Origin: Cordylochernes scorpioides
Lineage: Eukaryota > Arthropoda > Arachnida > Pseudoscorpiones > Chernetidae
Direction of reading: 5' to 3'
NCBI GenBank assembly: GCA_030710605.1
Contig: CP092881.1
Span: forward strand, 71,415,118-71,479,117
DNA: 64,000 bases
Positions 11,055 through 20,950 of the stretch are shown one piece after another (the first letter of the stretch is position 1; every line of letters starts with the position of its first letter). The position numbers were made by a program, and so were the translations under genes. Under the pieces are notes generated by a model, which saw only the letters and a program-made list of their open reading frames with translations, was not told the DNA's origin and searched no databases.

Positions 11055-11490
11055 ACACAAATATCGCCTCTTACTTCAAAATAGACGTCAAAACTAGACG
11101 CCATCTATTGATTGTCGATGCAAGCTGGAGGCTTCGAGTTATGACAGGAGAGGCGAGCTTTGTTTTTATAGATAATTATCCACCCGGCAAAATTTGCATA
11201 TGTTGGCCATAGATTTGGTCTAGCCACTCTGCTAGTAAAACACCTTTTTGGCAGATTGTGAAAATTATATTTCAATCCTTGTGGATCTCTTGAAATAAGG
11301 TCTACCCTAAACTGACGAGGGCCATCAGCCCGAAACCATGGTCTAGGTGAGCGCTTCTCAGTTTTCCAAAGCTGGTGTTGTGGCTTTGTCACCGACCCGA
11401 GGTTGCTAGTTTGCAGCGACGGTCAATAGATGGCTTCTAGCTTTGACTCCTGTTTGACAAAAGAGGCGACTGTTTCTTTCATATATATAT
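11055..11490 (+). mobile_element. Hammerhead fold-back element, family E
   Basis: Inverted ends: 11063-11130 (ATCGCCTCTT...CGCCATCTATTGA) and 11388-11480 (CGACGGTCAATAGATGG...AGAGGCGA). The interior holds a hammerhead at 11306. The 47805-48012 palindrome is a second copy that has lost the interior. The sequence is unrelated to family A although the architecture is the same. Confidence 0.65.
11306..11347 (+). ncRNA. Hammerhead ribozyme, family E
   Basis: CTGACGA 11312-11318, stem II GGGC/GCCC (11319-11322 with 11328-11331), GAAAC 11332-11336, self-complementary ACCATGGT for stem III, GTC cleavage triplet ending at 11343. Stem I is weak: CCTA with TAGG pairs only if two A residues next to the core bulge out, so this copy may be a slow or dead version. 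Confidence 0.7.
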
Positions 11491-12780
11491 AATTCGATTA
11501 TCAATCATAAGCAAATCTTATGAGATACATTGCTTACGAATCCCTTATCTTGGATCAAAATCATTTATTTAAAAATGTTCATTAATTCGACGTGGCTGAT
11601 CTCCTTCTAGGAGATACCTCGGCTAGAAGAACTATCTACACGCGAATAAATCACGTCGAAAAATATTGGAAGAACTCAATAAACAATTTTAGAACTTCTT
11701 AATTAACATATAGTTTTGAGTAATAGGGGAAAATATGTTAGAAGAACCTGCCAGCCAGTTTCTTCAACCAGATCTCTCTATTTTGGCTCTTGGGTGGTAA
11801 TGAAGAGATCAAATCATGAAATTGAACCATCTAAACTTCATAGACGAATTTTCTCTCTTACTGAATCAACTATAGCTATCAATTGACATCATTTTCACGG
11901 CGACAATATCATAAAATGTTTATAACAATAAATGACACCAAAATTAATTAAGCATCAATTGAATGTCTTCTGACTTGAATGGTTTTCATCTTTAGTTTTG
12001 TGGCTGTATAAATTTAATAAAATTAATTAGTATATAGCGCCTACTCTTTTTCACTTTTCACAGATGGAGCTAAGAGTGTGTTTGAATGATGCTTCGTTAT
12101 GTTGACGATGTTTCTACACAATAGTTTCAAGAATAAAAAGCTATATTATTCTCAATAATTATATAGTTTATAATTAAATTCCTCTAGAAAATTCTGAAGT
12201 TCACATTATTAATGAAAAAACGGCCTCGAGGATGAATTTCTCACTTTATGTATACATTCTCTCAAGATTTCGGGTATCATAAACCTTTCTACAGGATTAT
12301 ATGGCAAAAAAGGTTCTCAGTTTGTAGCTGTGAGAGAGTTCTCGATGTTGTCACGATAGAGTAGACCCTGACATTGTCCTAGAGGAAGAAAGCTAAGATA
12401 AGCTTTGAAAGGAATATTGCGACGCAATTTCTTTCAAAGGAGATTTCCAGGTAACTTGATAAAAAATGAAATGAAATTAAGAAAAGCAGATGTTACTAGC
12501 CTCAATACATCCCGGACTAAACTGCCATTAATGTAAATTAATGGTGCATTTGAATCATAACTTACCGCTCAGGAGCCATTAATCCTTTCTGAACTGCAAT
12601 CTCTGAGTTCTATTCTTTCACATCCTCACAGGCCGGCCACTTTGGCTGTCCAATACCTGGTGTGGGCACTTGTCAACCCTCGCTTATTGTATTTAGTAAG
12701 TACTTTATATGTTGTATTTGATTTCAACTCAGAATTCTTAATTGAAGCCTACAGGAATATTAAGAGAAAGTCATCTAAAT
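11491..12780. other. Spacer, no recognised gene
   Basis: No supported gene or repeat relation. Confidence 0.4.
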
Positions 12781-12783
12781 ATA

Positions 12784-13345
12784 AAATGAAAGGATTTAAA
12801 AGCACGAATGTTTCTTTTATACATAATACAAACTTCTACTGCCCTCACTGCGATGAAAAAAATATATCCTTTCATTTTATATGTATAGATGGCGCGTTAT
12901 TGCTTTGTGTTAATTTATGCCTAACTGACCTTGTCTTTATTGTTTGCGGAAGAACATTGCTCGATGCAAATATTTGAATGTAATTCTACTGTCCTATAAG
13001 CTTATGTCCATAGTTTTCTTGAAAATCATTTCTGAGATTCCATCCTTCAGTGCGGCGTATATAAGCAGAATCGTCCAATACAGTATTTGGTGCCCGGAAA
13101 AGTCTCCACTGAGACTTGTGCGGGCGAAGGCAAGAATAATTCCGTCCAATACAGTATTAGAGCTCTGAGAAGCGGTCTGGTGGATTAAATTGGCGAAACC
13201 GCTGGGAGGGTTCACCACTGATGAGTCAAGCCCTCCCAATATATATTTTTTCATCGCAGTAAGGACAGTAGAAGTTTGTATTATGTATAAAAGAAACATT
13301 CGTGCTTATATGTATAGATGGCGCGTTATTGCTTTGTGTTAAAAA
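12784..13345. repeat. Two opposed family F copies
   Basis: 12784-12920 is a plus copy lacking its middle (it jumps from ACTGCGATGAAAAAA to the right end). 12975-13345 is a longer minus copy. Together they form a fold-back with a loop of about 55 bp. Both finish with ATGTATAGATGGCGCGTTATTGC. Confidence 0.55.
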
Positions 13346-13419
13346 GTCATCTCCTGATCGTTCAAATAAAAGATGCACCCGTCGGAATCCTTGATTATCG
13401 ATCATATCAGTATTGGCCA

Positions 13420-13690
13420 AATAATCATTCTTGATTAATCAAGAAAAGCTAACCACGTAAGCATTTCGGGCTGTTGGCTCTCATCACCGTGATTCAAGCT
13501 GTACATTAATGAACTAAAATCTGGTCTTTCAGGCATCCTGAAAAATCATGAAACGGATAGTTAAGGCCAGAAGTGCGTAAAAAAACTACAAACAATGTGA
13601 TTTTAGTTTCACAATCAGGCGATTCCATTTTCTCAATTTATCCACCTGATACCAGAACAATTTCATATTTGTACTGGTTTTTTCAACATG
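13420..13690 (-). mobile_element. Degenerate family A hammerhead relic
   Basis: The minus strand retains the family A order TGGCCAAA...TTGATTAATCAAGAAAAGC, then a ribozyme relic at 13453-13495 in which CTGATGA reads GTGATGA, with GAAAT in place of GAAAC. Stem I CACG/CGTGG survives. Predicted inactive. Confidence 0.5.
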
Positions 13691-13960
13691 ATTATGTTTG
13701 ATTGGGCATTCAACTGGGTTCTCGTTAATAATTAGGGAAATAACTATTGAGATTTCCGAACACTTTGAAACACATTTGTATCTCGGTCCCCATATATATT
13801 AATCACTCTCTGGCCACTCTCTGCCAAACCTTCTACCTCATGAAAGATCTCCAAACATATCGTACAGGATCGCGAGAATCGCGTACTTTCATAATCACAA
13901 AAGGGTAGAATCCCCTGTTAACCTTTAAATAACAAAAATTTAAAAATATTTCGGGCTTAT
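13691..13960. other. Spacer
   Basis: No feature recognised. Confidence 0.35.
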
Positions 13961-14164
13961 AGTTGACTGATGAAGGCATGCTCGAAGACCTTTATAGTTT
14001 TATCTAATGATATTTCTTTATTATCCCATTGTATAATTTTACAAGGTCATAGAGACTGACTTCGTGGATTACATTTAACATCTTGTTAAAGTTGGAATAT
14101 AGGTCCTATCTTGAGGCTTTCATACAAAGTCTGACGGTCACTTCCATGTGGATAGCCAAACAAC

Positions 14165-14525
14165 GACAGCAGCTCTTTTTACCCATCATGGTGACTCATG
14201 GAATAAATTTCGATAATAATAAAAAATCAGTTATGGCGTTACCCATATAAGTTCATATGGGATAATATAGATTGTGAAGAATACAAATGAATTCTGTCTG
14301 GTGATCGTGGCGAGGTTACTACATACGACAGCAGCTCTTTTTACCCTTCATGGAGGCTTATGGACTAAATTTCAAAAATAATAAAAAATCAGTTATGGCG
14401 TTACCTATATAAGTTCATATGGGATAATATAGATTGTGAAGAATACAAATGAATTCTGTCTGGTGATCGTGGCGAGGTTACTACATACGACAGGAGCTCT
14501 TTTTACCCATCATGGAGACTTATGG
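14165..14525 (+). repeat. Tandem repeat, 162-bp unit, 2.2 copies
   Basis: The motif GACAGCAGCTCTTTTTACCC starts at 14165, 14327 and 14489 (third start reads GACAGGAG), giving an exact 162-bp period. A weak relative is at 16490-16560. Non-coding. Confidence 0.75.
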
Positions 14526-14639
14526 ACTAAATTTAAATAAAATTAAAATATGAATTATTGAATTGCCTATTTAAGTTATGAATAAAATACAATTCGCTGA
14601 GTTTATTTTTGTATATAACGGTAATACAAGTTTTCAGGT

Positions 14640-14715
14640 TCAACAGTTCTTTGACAGGTATAACTACGTTACTGAGGTTGATAGTTATACCTGTCGAAGG
14701 GCTATTGAGCCTGGA
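14640..14715. repeat. Palindromic repeat, family B, copy 2
   Basis: The arms CAACAGTTCTTTGACAGGTATAACTA and complement form the same hairpin as 6474-6557. Confidence 0.5.
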
Positions 14716-14794
14716 AGCTTGTATCCCCGTTCTATATAAAAGGAAACCGTAGTTGATTTGGATAAGAAAACAAAGACTATAATGTTATGATGTA

Positions 14795-15000
14795 CTAGAG
14801 CGCCATCTGTTATCAAATTATAGAACTATTTTAGTGGCGTATTATTCTTTTTAAAATAAAACAATTTCTACTGTCCTTACTGCGATGAAAAAATTAAAGG
14901 GAGGGCCTGGCTCATCAGTGGTGAACCCTCCCAGCGGTTTCGCCAGTTTAATCTACCATACCGCTGTTATATTGCATTTTTGGAACTTCCTTTTATTAAC
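14795..15000 (-). repeat. Inverted partial copy of the 371-bp unit
   Basis: From the TAGAGCGCCATCTGTTATC end to GGAACTTCCTTTTAT this is the complement of the second half of the unit arrayed at 15111-16210. The pair makes the block a fold-back. Confidence 0.65.
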
Positions 15001-15110
15001 TTTTATAAACTTGTATTACCGTTATATATAAAAATAAACTCAGCGAATTGTATTTTATTCATAACTTAAATAGGCAATTCAATAATTCATATTTTAATTT
15101 TATTTAAATT

Positions 15111-16210
15111 CTAGTACATCATAACATTATTGTTCTAATAAAAGACTCAATTTGATATTTGCGGAAGAGCGATTGCTCGAAGCATATTATATATTTATAA
15201 TTATATTTAATTCTGCTGTCCTAAAAGCTTATGTCCATAGTTCTTCTAAAATACCCATTCCAAGATTCTTACAACGGTCACCTATAAAAGGAAGTTCCAA
15301 AAATGCAATATAACAGCGGTATGGTAGATTAAACTGGCGAAACCGCTGGGAGGGTTCACCACTGATGAGCCAGGCCCTCCCTTTAATTTTTTCATCGCAG
15401 TAAGGACAGTAGAAATTGTTTTATTTTAAAAAGAATAATACGCCACTAAAATAGTTTTATAATTTGATAACAGATGGCGCTCTAGTACATCATAACATTA
15501 TTGTTCTAATAAAAGACTCAATTTGATATTTGCGGAAGAGCGATTGCTCGAAGCATATTATATATTTATAATTATATTTAATTCTGCTGTCCTAAAAGCT
15601 TATGTCCATAGTTCTTCTAAAATACCCATTCCAAGATTCTTACAACGGTCACCTATAAAAGGAAGTTCCAAAAATGCAATATAACAGCGGTATGGTAGAT
15701 TAAACTGGCGAAACCGCTGGGAGGGTTCACCACTGATGAGCCAGGCCCTCCCTTTAATTTTTTCATCGCAGTAAGGACAGTAGAAATTGTTTTATTTTAA
15801 AAAGAATAATACGCCACTAAAATAGTTTTATAATTTGATAACAGATGGCGCTCTAGTACATCATAACATTATTGTTCTAATAAAAGACTCAATTTGATAT
15901 TTGCGGAAGAGCGATTGCTCGAAGCATATTATATATTTATAATTATATTTAATTCTGCTGTCCTAAAAGCTTATGTCCATAGTTCTTCTAAAATACCCAT
16001 TCCAAGATTCTTACAACGGTCACCTATAAAAGGAAGTTCCAAAAAATGCAATATAACAGCGGTATGGTAGATTAAACTGGCGAAACCGCTGGGAGGGTTC
16101 ACCACTGATGAGCCAGGCCCTCCCTTTAATTTTTTCATCGCAGTAAGGACAGTAGAAATTGTTTTATTTTAAAAAGAATAATACGCCACTAAAATAGTTT
16201 TATAATTTGA
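15111..16210 (+). repeat. Tandem array, 371-bp unit, three copies
   Basis: CTAGTACATC starts at 15111, 15482 and 15853, so two consecutive periods are exactly 371 bp. The third copy ends near 16210. The copies look almost identical by eye, with one extra A near 16046. The unit contains the GGGAGGG, CTGATGAG and GGCGAAACC blocks of family F and ends in CAGATGGCGCTCTAG. Non-coding. A recently amplified satellite-like seed, or multimeric insertion of a circular or concatemeric RNA/DNA. Confidence 0.8.
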
Positions 16211-16224
16211 AAACAAAGACTATA

Positions 16225-16420
16225 ACGTGGCTGATTCCATACTCGCTTTTACAGTAATACGCTAACCTTGCACAGTGGATTCGGTTGCCACTGTACATCG
16301 GACCTGGAGGCTGTTGGGCTCTACGCTGTCTGGAGTATAGTAGCTAAATCTTTGCTTCCTTCCAGTGGTGAATCTGTATAAGACCGGTAGTCTTAATAAA
16401 GCTGTATGTGTGTATATATA
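16225..16420 (+). mobile_element. Probable LINE 3' end
   Basis: Moderate-GC segment ending GAATCTGTATAAGACCGGTAGTCTTAATAAAG followed by a GT/TA microsatellite. The same hairpin (AGAC..GTCT) plus AATAAAG tail occurs at 20795-20825 and 20895-20950, as expected for the recognised 3' end of a non-LTR retrotransposon family. Confidence 0.45.
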
Positions 16421-17830
16421 AAAAAACACTTCTCTCAGCAAATTGTCTTTTATTTATAATTTTACCGTAGGGGTTATAATATTAACTTATTTGGGTATAT
16501 ATGGAATAAAATAGATTGGGAATACAAATGACTTCTGTCAGGTGATGGTAGCGAAGTTGCTACCCGGTTGTTGAGCAGCCAGATCAGCCGGCAGGGGACT
16601 CCGTCAAGTAATCGATCTATTCAGAAACCCGGGGGACTCTTCTGAATTATGGATTAAAAGGTCCGAGGACTCTTTCATAGAATCTCTCCCGGAATGACGT
16701 TGCTACTGGTGACATGTTTTATGTGTACCATCTGTTTGTGAAGTAGTCCTACCAAGATTGTAAATATACTCCATGAAGTCAGTCTCCATGACCTTGTGTA
16801 AATAAATAATGGGATAATACAAAAATATTATTAAAAGGGACTATAGAGGTTGTATGAAAAAAAGTGAAAGTTGTATAAGCTTATTATTTCGCTTTGTTTT
16901 AAAAAAATGAATCGATGTTGGTTCCATATGCTTGAATTGAATATTACACCTTAGTTCTATATATTTTATTGCTTAAAAAGGAACACAACAAAACAAAGAA
17001 AAAAAAACTACAATTGAAAAAAATGAGTTGATAACTAACTAAGAAAAAAAATTTAAAATGATAAAAAAAATTGAATATGTCTGCCAGAAAAATGATTTTA
17101 TGAATTAAAAAATAAGAATAATTACAAACTTAACATATAAAATTCAAACAGAGGTATTTGAACATGTCCTTCATCAGTCAACTATAATCCAGAAATATTT
17201 TGTAATTCTTGTTAAATAAAAGATTTACGGGGACATTCACTCTTCTGTGATTATAAAAATACGCGATTATTGCAATCCTGTGTGTGTCATATGTGTTTAT
17301 ATCTTTCATTTGGAGGTAGAATGTTTTTGCAACTGCCGGAGTGGTCGATATATGAGGGCCGAGATTCAAATGTGTTCCACAGTGTTAGGAAGATGTATTT
17401 CCTTTAGAGATCAATGAATTCCGTCTTGAGATTTGTATTTTATTCTGATACGACAAACAAAACTCTTCTTAATCTAATAGATATATAGAGATAACTAAAT
17501 TCAATTATCTATGTAATATATAAAATTGTACGAGTGTATAAAGGGTATAATACACACTTTGTATATTTGAAATTTTCCATATTATACATATATTTTCTCG
17601 AATTAAAAATCATAATTGAACAGTGGGGCCTCGTACGTTTGAAGAAAAGCACAAAGTACAATAAAATCTTCCCTTATATTAATATTAAGTTGAAAAAATA
17701 TGGCTTTCTTGGATACGTTTCTTTAATATTTTGAATTTACAAATCTCTCTCTCTAGCTTTCAATGATATAAGTGTATCACGTTTTTTTTTTTTTTTTGCT
17801 ATAGAAGGCCTTTCGTGCCTAAAGAGATAG
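16421..17830. other. AT-rich spacer
   Basis: Apart from the composite-block arm, no gene or RNA is recognised. Confidence 0.4.
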
Positions 17831-17839
17831 AGTATTATA

Positions 17840-18135
17840 AATTAGAATTATCAAAAAGAAACGTATGCTTGATGTTTTAAACTTAAAACCACAAAGCATT
17901 GACAAATGAACAAACAGGAATTCAGCCGATAACATTTATAAGATGTCAGGTTGATAGATTCAGAAACAAACCATTTGTATATATTACCCAATTGTCCCTC
18001 GTTCATTCATATATATTGATCTTAGCCAAAAGACCGAGAAGCGATATAGAGTAATGGATATTCTCAAATGAATATTTTCGTCATTTAATATTTATAAAAG
18101 ATTTATCATTTTATCGAAGTATTCCTACTCAGATA
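17840..18135 (+). repeat. Dispersed repeat with sister copy at 32335
   Basis: Aligned by eye with 32335-32625 through AAAAAGAAAC, CTTGATGTTTTAAACTTAAAA, GGAATTCAG and TGATAGATTCAG. This copy differs by a segment at 18010-18050 carrying a U2 snRNA fragment, absent from the sister. Confidence 0.55.
18018..18045 (-). ncRNA. U2 snRNA 5'-end fragment (28 nt)
   Basis: The minus strand matches the conserved first 28 nt of U2 snRNA (ATCGCTTCTCGG..TTTGGCTAAGATC) with one mismatch. The homology stops abruptly, so the branch-point region, Sm site and 3' stems are missing. Not a functional gene. Probably a chimeric or retrotransposed scrap. Confidence 0.7.
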
Positions 18136-18189
18136 AATAAAAATTTGAGTGTAGAAAGATAGAGGCTGCCTGGCCGGCATTCATATTTA

Positions 18190-18355
18190 TATAAAAAATA
18201 GACACTTCGGCCAGTTGGAGTTTTTTATTTTCTCAACGTTTCGACAAAAATATTTTGTCTTCGTCAGGAGAAGTAAATAAAAATAAAGCATTTGGCAAGA
18301 CGTTAAAAATTGTTCTGAGGTTTTCAAGGGCCGAAACGTCTATTTTTTTATATAT
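18190..18355 (-). mobile_element. Small hammerhead fold-back, family H
   Basis: Inverted ends AAAAATAGACACTTCGGCC (18197-18212) and GGCCGAAACGTCTATTTTT (18328-18349) enclose a complete minus-strand hammerhead. About 165 bp, non-coding. GGCCGAAGTA at 21451 and the CCAGCCAGGTAGCCTC block at 21488 resemble its outer flank. Confidence 0.55.
18230..18272 (-). ncRNA. Hammerhead ribozyme, family H
   Basis: Read on the minus strand: stem I TTCTC/GAGAA (18272-18268 with 18234-18230), CTGACGA (18267-18261), a 7-bp stem II GACAAAA/TTTTGTC, GAAAC (18242-18238), then GTT with predicted cleavage between 18235 and 18234. Stem III is reduced to the palindrome ACGT, which can only pair between two molecules, so a dimeric active form is expected. 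All core residues are canonical. Confidence 0.8.
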
Positions 18356-18797
18356 AAATTGAGTATAGAAAGTTGGGTAAACAGTGACTTTCAGAACAAA
18401 TAGATGTTCACCTCAAATATTGGCAAATCCATTCTGAGCGTCAATTGTGGCTACTTCAAAGCGATAATATTTATCCATTCAAAAAGCACTGAAATGAAAT
18501 TATTAAATAGTAGTTAGCACCTTTTTTTGCTAAAAGAGAAGCAGAGTTAACCAAAGCTGAGATTATCTCTCTTTCTTTATTCCATATTTGATGTCTAACA
18601 ATATTTCCTTATTCGTGAATGTCTCTTCAGTTGATGGATTTGGCGATAGAAACTATGTATTAGCAGGTTATTCACAAAGTATTGATGCATATTGTTGGAA
18701 TACCACACAGAGTAACAGAGTATAGATGAGCTCATGTTTGAAAATAAACTTGTACATATATAATGTTTATAGGTTTTGTTGTTTTCATGTAGACATA
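18356..18797. other. Spacer
   Basis: No feature recognised. Confidence 0.35.
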
Positions 18798-19393
18798 TCT
18801 ACTTATATATTTGCCTTATTCTGTCTGTTTGTTTGTCTGTTTGTCTGAAGCTCACGGATAGAATGCGCGCTCATTGGCTGCAAGGGAACACGTGTCCTCC
18901 CTGCCCCCCTCTAGACAACCCTGTTATTCAAAAACCATACATCCAATCGCCATGAAATTCTGGGATATTATTAGGTATATCCCCGGAAAGGTTTTCGAAA
19001 AATAATTTCTTGAATATCTTGAATATCCTTAGAGTTATTTGCAGAATTGTAGATATAACTCGCAAGCAGCGCCGCCAGACGGTGAAAGCCTTAAGCTTGC
19101 TGCTCCACCCCTGTTGACCTTGGGTCGTCGTGTGAGTCACAGCATGATGCAACAAAAAACACTCTCTGGGGATTGCGGCGTCAACAACCTGTAAGTTTGT
19201 GCCTCTCTCATAAACCTGTCTATACAGACCACCCTGTCTATAGCGACCACTCTAGACAACCCTGTTATCAGCTGTGTGATACATCCACCTGTCTATACAG
19301 ACCACCCTGTTAATAGCGACCACCCAAGTCAACGTTTTTAGAATATATTCGCACTCGGGTAAACCCCGGGCGTTGCCCGGGCCATTCGTCTAG
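18798..19393 (+). mobile_element. Non-autonomous Helitron, complete ends
   Basis: Begins TC after an A (18797). Ends with hairpin CCCGGGC-GTT-GCCCGGG (19365-19381), 8 nt, then CTAG followed by T (19394). These are the diagnostic Helitron termini and A-T insertion site. 596 bp with no Rep/helicase coding. Shares the internal segment around 18940-19030 (CCATACATCCAATCGCC) with the 44018 copy. Confidence 0.8.
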
Positions 19394-19430
19394 TATACCA
19401 ATATTTGTTTTGCATAATTGCTATTAATAA

Positions 19431-19440
19431 TAAATAATAT
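19431..19440 (+). repeat. 10-bp target duplication, left copy
   Basis: TAAATAATAT, identical to 20331-20340. The two copies directly flank the hammerhead element. Confidence 0.7.
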
Positions 19441-19588
19441 ATTAGAAAAGGCATATCCTGACCAGGAGCACATGTGCTTTACAGAAGGCAGAGCGCCATC
19501 TGGTGGAACAGAAATCAACTAAACATTGATTTAGCCTGTTCCCTGATATTTGGCCAACCCAATTTCTTGATAAATCAAGAAAAGCCAT

Positions 19589-19628
19589 CCACGAACGCGT
19601 TTCGCGCTTTTGGCGCTCGTCAGCGTGG
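19589..19628 (-). ncRNA. Hammerhead ribozyme, family A
   Basis: Minus-strand mirror of 20089-20128, identical. Predicted cleavage between 19594 and 19593. Confidence 0.85.
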
Positions 19629-20088
19629 AGTAGGCTGAACCATTGCGACCAAAAAATATTTTTTGATCCCAATGGCTTCCCGAAAAACCAAGAAATGGGT
19701 ACTTAAGGCCAAACTTGCGTAAATACGCTTAGCACATTAAAAAACAAAATAAAAAAATAAAAGATAAAAAGATCAGGTGTAGAAATCAATATTAGAAAAG
19801 GCATATCCTGACCAGGAGCACATGTGCTTTACAGAAGGCAGAGCGCCATCTGGTGGAACAGAAATCAACTAAACATTGATTTAGCCTGTTCCCTGATATT
19901 TGGCCAACCCAATTTCTTGATAAATCAAGAAAAGCCATCCACGAAAATTTTATCTTTTATTTTTTTATTTTGTTTTTTAATGTGCTAAGCGTATTTACGC
20001 AAGTTTGGCCTTAAGTACCCATTTCTTGGTTTTTCGGGAAGCCATTGGGATCAAAAAATATTTTTTGGTCGCAATGGTTCAGCCTACT

Positions 20089-20128
20089 CCACGCTGACGA
20101 GCGCCAAAAGCGCGAAACGCGTTCGTGG
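20089..20128 (+). ncRNA. Hammerhead ribozyme, family A
   Basis: Stem I CCACG/CGTGG (20089-20093 with 20124-20128), CTGACGA 20094-20100, stem II GCGC/GCGC (20101-20104 with 20110-20113), GAAAC 20114-20118, palindromic ACGCGT as stem III, predicted cleavage after GTT at 20123. Fully canonical core. The junction at 19943-19945 of a neighbouring unit coincides with this cleavage position. Confidence 0.88.
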
Positions 20129-20330
20129 ATGGCTTTTCTTGATTTATCAAGAAATTGGGTTGGCCAAATATCAGGGAACAGGCTAAATCAATGTTTAGTT
20201 GATTTCTGTTCCACCAGATGGCGCTCTGCCTTCTGTAAAGCACATGTGCTCCTGGTCAGGATATGCCTTTTCTAATATTGATTTCTACACCTGATCTTTT
20301 TATCTTTTATTTTTTTATTTTGTTTTTTAA

Positions 20331-20340
20331 TAAATAATAT
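20331..20340 (+). repeat. 10-bp target duplication, right copy
   Basis: TAAATAATAT, identical to 19431-19440. Confidence 0.7.
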
Positions 20341-20739
20341 GTAAAGTTAAATTGGTTACGTCCTTCTTACTTACTTTAATTACATAACGCATATATTTAG
20401 ATAATCCCCGTTTTTTTTTTTATTTCAATTCTAATTATTTCGTAAAGCGTCTAGAAAATATTCGAGGATTTCAAAGCCGTTCTTGAAGAACGAAAGTCTC
20501 AAAGACATTCTTCAGAGACGAGAGTCGTAACAAGGCAATAGTATTTAGGATAAAAACTTGCAGAGAATCCGTGTTAAATCCATGTATAGTAACTTTCTTT
20601 GACTCCAATTTGCCCAGATTAATATATCACCTTGATTATCTTTATATAATTTTCCCTGTATATAAATATCATGTTATCATTAAGTTATATATTTATCATG
20701 TGTATATAATCCTTCTCCATTTTTACCCCTTTGTATATT

Positions 20740-20950
20740 TCCCACTTTCATGGGTTTCTCCGTCTTGTAACCCAGAGGAATATCCTCTGTAAGACCTGTG
20801 TGTCTTAATAAAGGTTTTTGTGTGTATGTGGTGTTACCATTAAGGTACTATTACTGTTTTTCCTGCATGTACCCTACATTTCTGCTTGGAGAATCTGTAT
20901 AAGACTAAAAGGTCTTAATAAAGCTTTTATTGTTGTTGTTGTTGTATTTA
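20740..20950 (+). mobile_element. Two adjacent LINE-like 3' tails
   Basis: 20745-20825 and 20870-20950 each end in an AGACC..GGTCT-type hairpin, AATAAAG and a simple repeat (GT-rich; TTG repeated). They match the tail at 16380-16420. No RT-coding sequence precedes them. Confidence 0.4.

Larger units (their letters stand above)
13970..17190. repeat. Composite nested inverted repeat block
   Basis: Outer arms: 14010-14090 and 16750-16830 are inverted copies (TATCCCATTG...GACTGACTTC). Just outside are matching motifs with CTGATGAAGG (13972 plus; 17168-17178 minus). Inside lie a 162-bp tandem repeat, a second inverted pair (14527-14640 with 15000-15110), a family B hairpin and a 371-bp tandem array. 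No gene is visible. Confidence 0.55.
19441..20330. mobile_element. Hammerhead fold-back retroelement, family A, complete
   Basis: The unit is 350 bp: GCATATCCTG recurs at 19451 and 19801, and TATCTTTTAT at 19951 and 20301. Minus-oriented part: one full unit plus a second unit that stops at 19943-19945. Plus-oriented part: 19946-20330, just over one unit. Opposed units look identical by eye over at least 231 bp, so the insertion is young. It is flanked by a 10-bp direct repeat. No protein is encoded; the 76-codon frame present on both arms is a by-product. Known relatives in architecture are retrozymes and Penelope-like elements, which carry hammerheads. Reverse transcription by a Penelope-type enzyme is inference. 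Confidence 0.8.

Noticed and set aside
15320-15370. A possible permuted hammerhead in the 371-bp unit: GGCGAAACC followed 14 nt later by CTGATGAGCC, with TGGC/GCCA able to pair as stem II.
   Set aside because: Only 19 nt separate the two boxes, so stems I and III cannot both form in cis. Kept as coincidence unless an assay shows otherwise.
19442-20275. Identical 76-codon frames on opposite strands.
   Set aside because: They arise because the same ribozyme-bearing unit is present in both orientations. The frame crosses the hammerhead and has no codon-level support in the diverged copies.
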